The position numbers and the translations under genes were made by a program. From assembly GCF_000236685.1 (NCBI RefSeq), contig NC_016633.1, forward strand, positions 1,426,001 to 1,490,000: a stretch of DNA of 64,000 nucleotides. The letters run 5' to 3'. Below, one piece after another: positions 61,092 to 64,000 of this stretch (positions are counted from its first letter, which is position 1; each line of letters begins with the position of its first letter). The stretch comes from Sphaerochaeta pleomorpha str. Grapes (GTDB lineage: Bacteria > Spirochaetota > Spirochaetia > Sphaerochaetales > Sphaerochaetaceae). The notes below the pieces were generated by a model. That model was not told the origin of the DNA. It saw nothing but the letters and a program-made list of their open reading frames with translations, and made no database searches.

Positions 61092-61362
61092 CGTAGAAAT
61101 CCTTCTTGTTGCCCTTGTAAACCTCAGTCAGATTATTTGCTATGGCAGGCGCAAACCTCAACCTCTCCACCACCATTTCAAATAGCAACTACAAAAAACT
61201 TTCTCAGTTGGCTTTAGCCCCTTCGATAGCCAGCCTGCAGATAACAGTGCTACGTCAAATGCTACAACCGAGACGGTCAGTAACACAGAGCCCTCTGGTA
61301 CAATTGCCTGGTTGCGCATTCCTGGCCAACAGAGAACCGGTTTCACATCTGGCATCAAGTAG
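61092..61362 (+). pseudogene. Decayed copy of the secreted-protein gene
   Basis: Bases 61092-61140 resemble the signal-peptide region of copy C but have no start codon and an out-of-frame stretch. After 61141 the frame AGANLNLSTTISNSNYKKL and later DNSATSNATTETV, GTIAWLRIPGQQRTGF match the family. It then stops at 61360-61362, about 60 codons early. There is no promoter, leader or ribosome site in front. The parts lie in more than one frame, which shows small insertions or deletions. Confidence 0.8.
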
Positions 61363-61672
61363 CTTTCTTCGCTCCCCCAAACTGCACAGGAAACCTCCGC
61401 TCCAAATCCTTAATTTTTGATCTTCTCTTTTGCATACCAGCATTTTCAAGTCACTCGGAATAGATAACTAGTGTCAAACCATTTACATTTTCTTGCACTT
61501 TTTCAATTAATCCAATGCAATTTTTTACATATACAAGCACATTTCCTATTACTTTAATGCATTCTTGTCATAAGTTGAAAACTTTAAGAAATTTTCATTT
61601 TGTTTTATAGTATAGTTTTACATATTTTTTTATTATTTTTAATGCTTTAAGTATTTTTTTTTAAAGTTTCTG
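61363..61672. other. AT-rich upstream region of cassette C
   Basis: No gene is seen. From about 61480 the DNA is mostly runs of T and A, as before the other cassette promoters. It probably acts as an UP element or curved DNA. Confidence 0.5.
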
Positions 61673-61701
61673 TTGACATAAGACTCTGTTTTTTATAATA
61701 T
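61673..61701 (+). promoter_or_regulatory. Promoter of secreted-protein cassette C
   Basis: TTGACA (61673-61678) and TAATAT (61696-61701) are 17 bases apart; TATAAT at 61694 overlaps. GTTGACATAAG is shared with cassettes A and B. Confidence 0.8.
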
Positions 61702-61707
61702 ACACAT

Positions 61708-61777
61708 GTGCTCAGGGAAAGAGCACTTCTCGAAAATCTTGCACAGGGGCCTGAAAAGCCCTTAAAGGAATTTTAAA
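61708..61777 (+). ncRNA. Conserved structured 5' leader, copy C
   Basis: Hairpin 1 is GTGCTC-agggaaa-GAGCAC, perfect. CTTGCACAGG follows, then hairpin 2 AGGGGC-ctgaaaa-GCCCTT (one G-U), then AAAGGAA. Confidence 0.8.
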
Positions 61778-62308
61778 ATGAAAAAGAATATCGTAGCTCT
61801 TGTTGTTGTTGCCCTTGTAGCTTCATTCAGTTTGTTTGCTGTTGCAGATGCAAACCTTAACCTTTCAACTCATATTTCAGGCATCAACTACATGGCCTTA
61901 ACTGCAACGGAACTCACGACTTCCACTGTAGATGCATACGATACCGCTGCTGGGACAATCGTGGGGTCCAAGGAAATCACAAGCGCAACCGCTACTGGAA
62001 CCATTGCATATCTGAGCATCCTCTCCAACAACAGAAAAGGCTTCGAAGTAGCAATATCTGCCACTCCACTTGCCTCTTCCACTGATGGCAACTCGTACAA
62101 AATCAACTACGTGGTGCATGCAGGAACAGCTTCCTTTGATACTTCTGCCAATGCCACTAATACCTCCAACAAACTTACCGGTGGAGTCATTGCAGGCCTC
62201 AAGGCTTACAGCTTCCCAGTTTCAGTGGCCGTCAACGGTACCGAATATGCAGCAGCCCTTGAAGACACCTACAGAGCAACAGTCACCTTCGCCTACACTG
62301 CAAAATAA
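61778..62308 (+). CDS. Small secreted protein of the array, copy C
   Basis: This 176-residue protein has a Sec signal (MKKNIVALVVVALVASFSLFA). The family blocks are LNLSTHISGINYMALT near residue 27, GTIAYLSILSNNRKGFEVAISATPL near 72, INYVVHAGTASFDTS near 107, and AYSFPVSVAVNGTEYAAALEDTYRATVTFAYT at the end. It is closest to copy B. Function unknown. The TGTVT of the others is RATVT here. Confidence 0.82.
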   Translation: MKKNIVALVVVALVASFSLFAVADANLNLSTHISGINYMALTATELTTSTVDAYDTAAGTIVGSKEITSATATGTIAYLSILSNNRKGFEVAISATPLASSTDGNSYKINYVVHAGTASFDTSANATNTSNKLTGGVIAGLKAYSFPVSVAVNGTEYAAALEDTYRATVTFAYTAK

Positions 62309-62337
62309 TCCCGGATTCATTCCAAGCTTGTCTGTCC

Positions 62338-62369
62338 AAAAAGCTACCCCTGCACCGGGTAGCTTTTTT
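62338..62369 (+). terminator. Terminator of cassette C
   Basis: AAAAGCTACCC-ctgcacc-GGGTAGCTTTT with TTTT. The arms match the terminator of cassette A. Confidence 0.9.
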
Positions 62370-62616
62370 ATTGATGAATGCTAAAGGTTCATTACCATAT
62401 TTGCAAAACAATTGGTTCTTTCACATCACAGGGCAATACCTCTTTCCCTAGCTGTAGCAACTGATCAGGGTCTCTCTTGCATTTTATTGCCTAGGTGTCA
62501 TATAGTATGGCAATTAGTGACTATGTATCTTGATTTGTTGTTTATAGTTAATTTAGTATTATACGTTTAGCTATAGCTGTTAATAGAAGACCTTTTTCTC
62601 TTTAATGATACAACCG

Positions 62617-62682
62617 TGCTCAGGGAAAGTGCACTGTTCTAAAATCTTGCACAGGAGCCTACACTCCTAAAGGAATACTACC
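62617..62682 (+). ncRNA. Conserved structured 5' leader, copy D
   Basis: Hairpin 1 is GTGCTC-agggaaa-GTGCAC with one T-T mismatch. CTTGCACAGG follows, then hairpin 2 AGGAG-cctaca-CTCCT and AAAGGAA. The promoter in front is weaker than the others: AATGAT fits the -10 at 62605-62610, but no good TTGACA is seen 17 bases upstream. Confidence 0.75.
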
Positions 62683-63219
62683 ATGAAAAAACCCTTCATA
62701 GTTCTTATCCTGATTGCTTTAGTAACTACGGTAAGCTTGTTTGCTGGTTCTGAGACAACTGCAGATGCGAGCCTTACCCTATCTGCCGAAATCTTGGGTA
62801 TCAACATGATGAAACTGACTGCGTCTCCATTCACCCCCGAAACTCCTAGTATCGACCTATTCAATGGAGCTGCCGACAACGAAAATCTGGAAGAAATCAG
62901 CAGCGCAGAAGAAGTCGCGGACATCGCTTGGTTGAGCATCCTTACCAACAGGAGAACGGGTTTTTCAATCTATGTTTCAGCTACCCCTTTGGTAAATGCT
63001 GACAAAAACTATGAAATCGATTACAAGATTTCAATGAATGAAACCTTCACGTACGCATCAAAACCGACAAGTCTCCCCTTCGTAGAAATAAAGCCAGGAA
63101 TAACAGGCCTTTCCGCTTTCAGTTATCCGATCTCAATCGATATCAATGATGATCAATATGCAGCTGCCTTGGAAGGAACCTACACCGGAACTGTTACCTT
63201 CACCTACAAAGCAAATTAA
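62683..63219 (+). CDS. Small secreted protein of the array, copy D
   Basis: This 178-residue protein has a Sec signal (MKKPFIVLILIALVTTVSLFA). The family blocks are LTLSAEILGINMMKLT near residue 30, IAWLSILTNRRTGFSIYVSATPL near 83, and AFSYPISIDINDDQYAAALEGTYTGTVTFTYKAN at the end. It has more acidic residues (ENLEEISSAEEVAD) than copies B and C. Function unknown. Confidence 0.82.
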   Translation: MKKPFIVLILIALVTTVSLFAGSETTADASLTLSAEILGINMMKLTASPFTPETPSIDLFNGAADNENLEEISSAEEVADIAWLSILTNRRTGFSIYVSATPLVNADKNYEIDYKISMNETFTYASKPTSLPFVEIKPGITGLSAFSYPISIDINDDQYAAALEGTYTGTVTFTYKAN

Positions 63220-63242
63220 CCAGGGTAACCATTTTTACCCAG

Positions 63243-63270
63243 AAAGCTTCTCTTGAAAAGAGGAGCTTTT
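63243..63270 (+). terminator. Terminator of cassette D
   Basis: AAAGCTTCTCTT-gaa-AAGAGGAGCTTT (imperfect), followed by TCTTCTTT. It keeps the outer AAAGCT/AGCTTT but not the GCTACCC core. Confidence 0.8.
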
Positions 63271-63593
63271 CTTCTTCTTTCCTTATCAGAAGTTCATGAA
63301 AAGTAAGAACTCCGTGCAGAAATCAGGATTAATCGAAAAACCAGCAGTATTTTCAAGTTATTTACAAGAATATTAATCCATTATGCTATTTTTTTCTGAA
63401 GTTATGTAACATGTTTGTCATAACAATTTTTTTTCACTTCTTTTCACTATATAACTTTATACTTTCCTACATATTTTTTTTCTGTTTTATTCACTATTAA
63501 TATATCTTTCTATTGACATATGTTTCCAACGGTTACATTCTATATACGTATTCAAAGATAATTCGCTTGAAGCGATTACATACGGAGAAAAAA
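63271..63593. promoter_or_regulatory. AT-rich upstream region and promoter of cassette E
   Basis: TTGACA at 63513-63518 lies behind a long A/T tract (CTATTGACATATG), with a poor -10 (TACATT, 15 bases on). The leader here does not contain the CTTGCACAGG motif. Only a short hairpin TCGCT-tga-AGCGA at 63563-63575 and CGGAGAAAA before the ATG are seen. Confidence 0.6.
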
Positions 63594-64000
63594 ATGAAAA
63601 GGCTTTTTGCAATCATAGTATCGATAGCTATTCTCTGTTCACTCTCACTATTTGCCGCTGATGGAACAGCAACTACTTCTAGCGCTAAGTTAACCATTTC
63701 TGCAACAATACAAGAAGAAAGCAATATCAAGATAACCGACGCAACCCATTCAAGCATAGACAGGAAGGATTTCGATTCTGTCACGCCTTTTACCAAATAT
63801 GTAATTCTGGGATCGGGGAAAACCGGAGTAATCGCATATGTCCATGTCAAAACCAACAAACATTCAAACTTCACCATCACAATGACCGCCACCCCATTAA
63901 CCTCAGAAAACAACTCGGCAAAAATTGATTATACAGTCTACTTGGATGAAGGTACTAACGATGTCACCTTCACTACAAATGCATCATCCAACACGAACAA
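63594..64000 (+). CDS. Small secreted protein of the array, copy E (partial)
   Basis: The ATG at 63594 opens a frame of 135 codons that runs off the window. A Sec signal (MKRLFAIIVSIAILCSLSLFAA) is followed by a related domain: KLTISATIQEESNIKIT near residue 31, and GVIAYVHVKTNKHSNFTITMTATPL near 77, then IDYTVYLDEG. This confirms membership although the leader differs. The gene end is outside the window. Confidence 0.78.
   Translation, partial: MKRLFAIIVSIAILCSLSLFAADGTATTSSAKLTISATIQEESNIKITDATHSSIDRKDFDSVTPFTKYVILGSGKTGVIAYVHVKTNKHSNFTITMTATPLTSENNSAKIDYTVYLDEGTNDVTFTTNASSNTN

Noticed and set aside
1-64000. CRISPR array or prophage
   Set aside because: No regularly spaced short repeats with unique spacers, no cas genes and no phage structural genes were seen in the window.

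Overview
The window looks like a chromosome segment of an anaerobic, heterotrophic spirochaete, most probably of the Sphaerochaeta type. Three points suggest this. The phenylalanyl-tRNA synthetase is archaeal/spirochaetal in type (PheS of 512 aa with an N-terminal extension, short PheT of 565 aa). There are many periplasmic binding-protein transporters (TRAP, polar amino acid, iron-type, polyamine, LIV), and there is a run of anaerobic Fe-S proteins. The genus is an inference from gene content. No phage, insertion sequence or CRISPR array was recognised.

Layout. 1-5.1 kb: a minus-strand catabolic operon (NanA/DapA-family aldolase cut by the window edge, SDR dehydrogenase, TRAP transporter DctM/Q/P) facing a FadR-type regulator, with a matching operator between them. 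5.5-14.7 kb: a small lipoprotein, pheST, a fused E1 alpha-beta dehydrogenase, a flavoredoxin-like protein, and a purine block (two phosphoribosyltransferases and purA). 14.8-18.4 kb: a polar amino acid ABC transporter and a second GntR/FCD regulator. 18.6-23.9 kb: an operon of a membrane protein, HypB, a large Fe-S flavoprotein, HypA and a methyltransferase, with no hydrogenase genes nearby. 25.6-30.5 kb: a seven-gene Fe-S/MinD-like ATPase and NifX-domain cluster resembling the 'orange protein' (ORP) loci of anaerobes. 30.5-41 kb: a PHP phosphatase, an orphan TctC-like protein, an iron-type ABC transporter with two ATPases, and a second binding protein coupled to a membrane-bound AraC-type regulator. 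41.4-52.2 kb: PotD, PurB, an SDR, a DedA-like protein, AlaX, a TRIC channel, malic enzyme, an LDH2-family dehydrogenase with a DeoR regulator, and an outer-membrane-like protein. 52.3 kb: tRNA-Cys. 53.5-58.4 kb: a complete livFGMHK transporter.

The most unusual part is 58.9-64 kb, with one outlying relative at 52.8 kb. It is a tandem family of small secreted proteins (about 180 aa). Several copies are separate cassettes with their own TTGACA promoter, a 70-nt leader, the gene and a look-alike terminator. Four leaders share two hairpins around the motif CTTGCAyAG. Base changes between copies preserve hairpin 1, and they also preserve an alternative pairing of its 5' arm with that motif. The leader matches no riboswitch class I know. 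It may be a bistable RNA or a GGA-type (CsrA-like) translational control site. A decayed copy of the gene lies between two intact cassettes.
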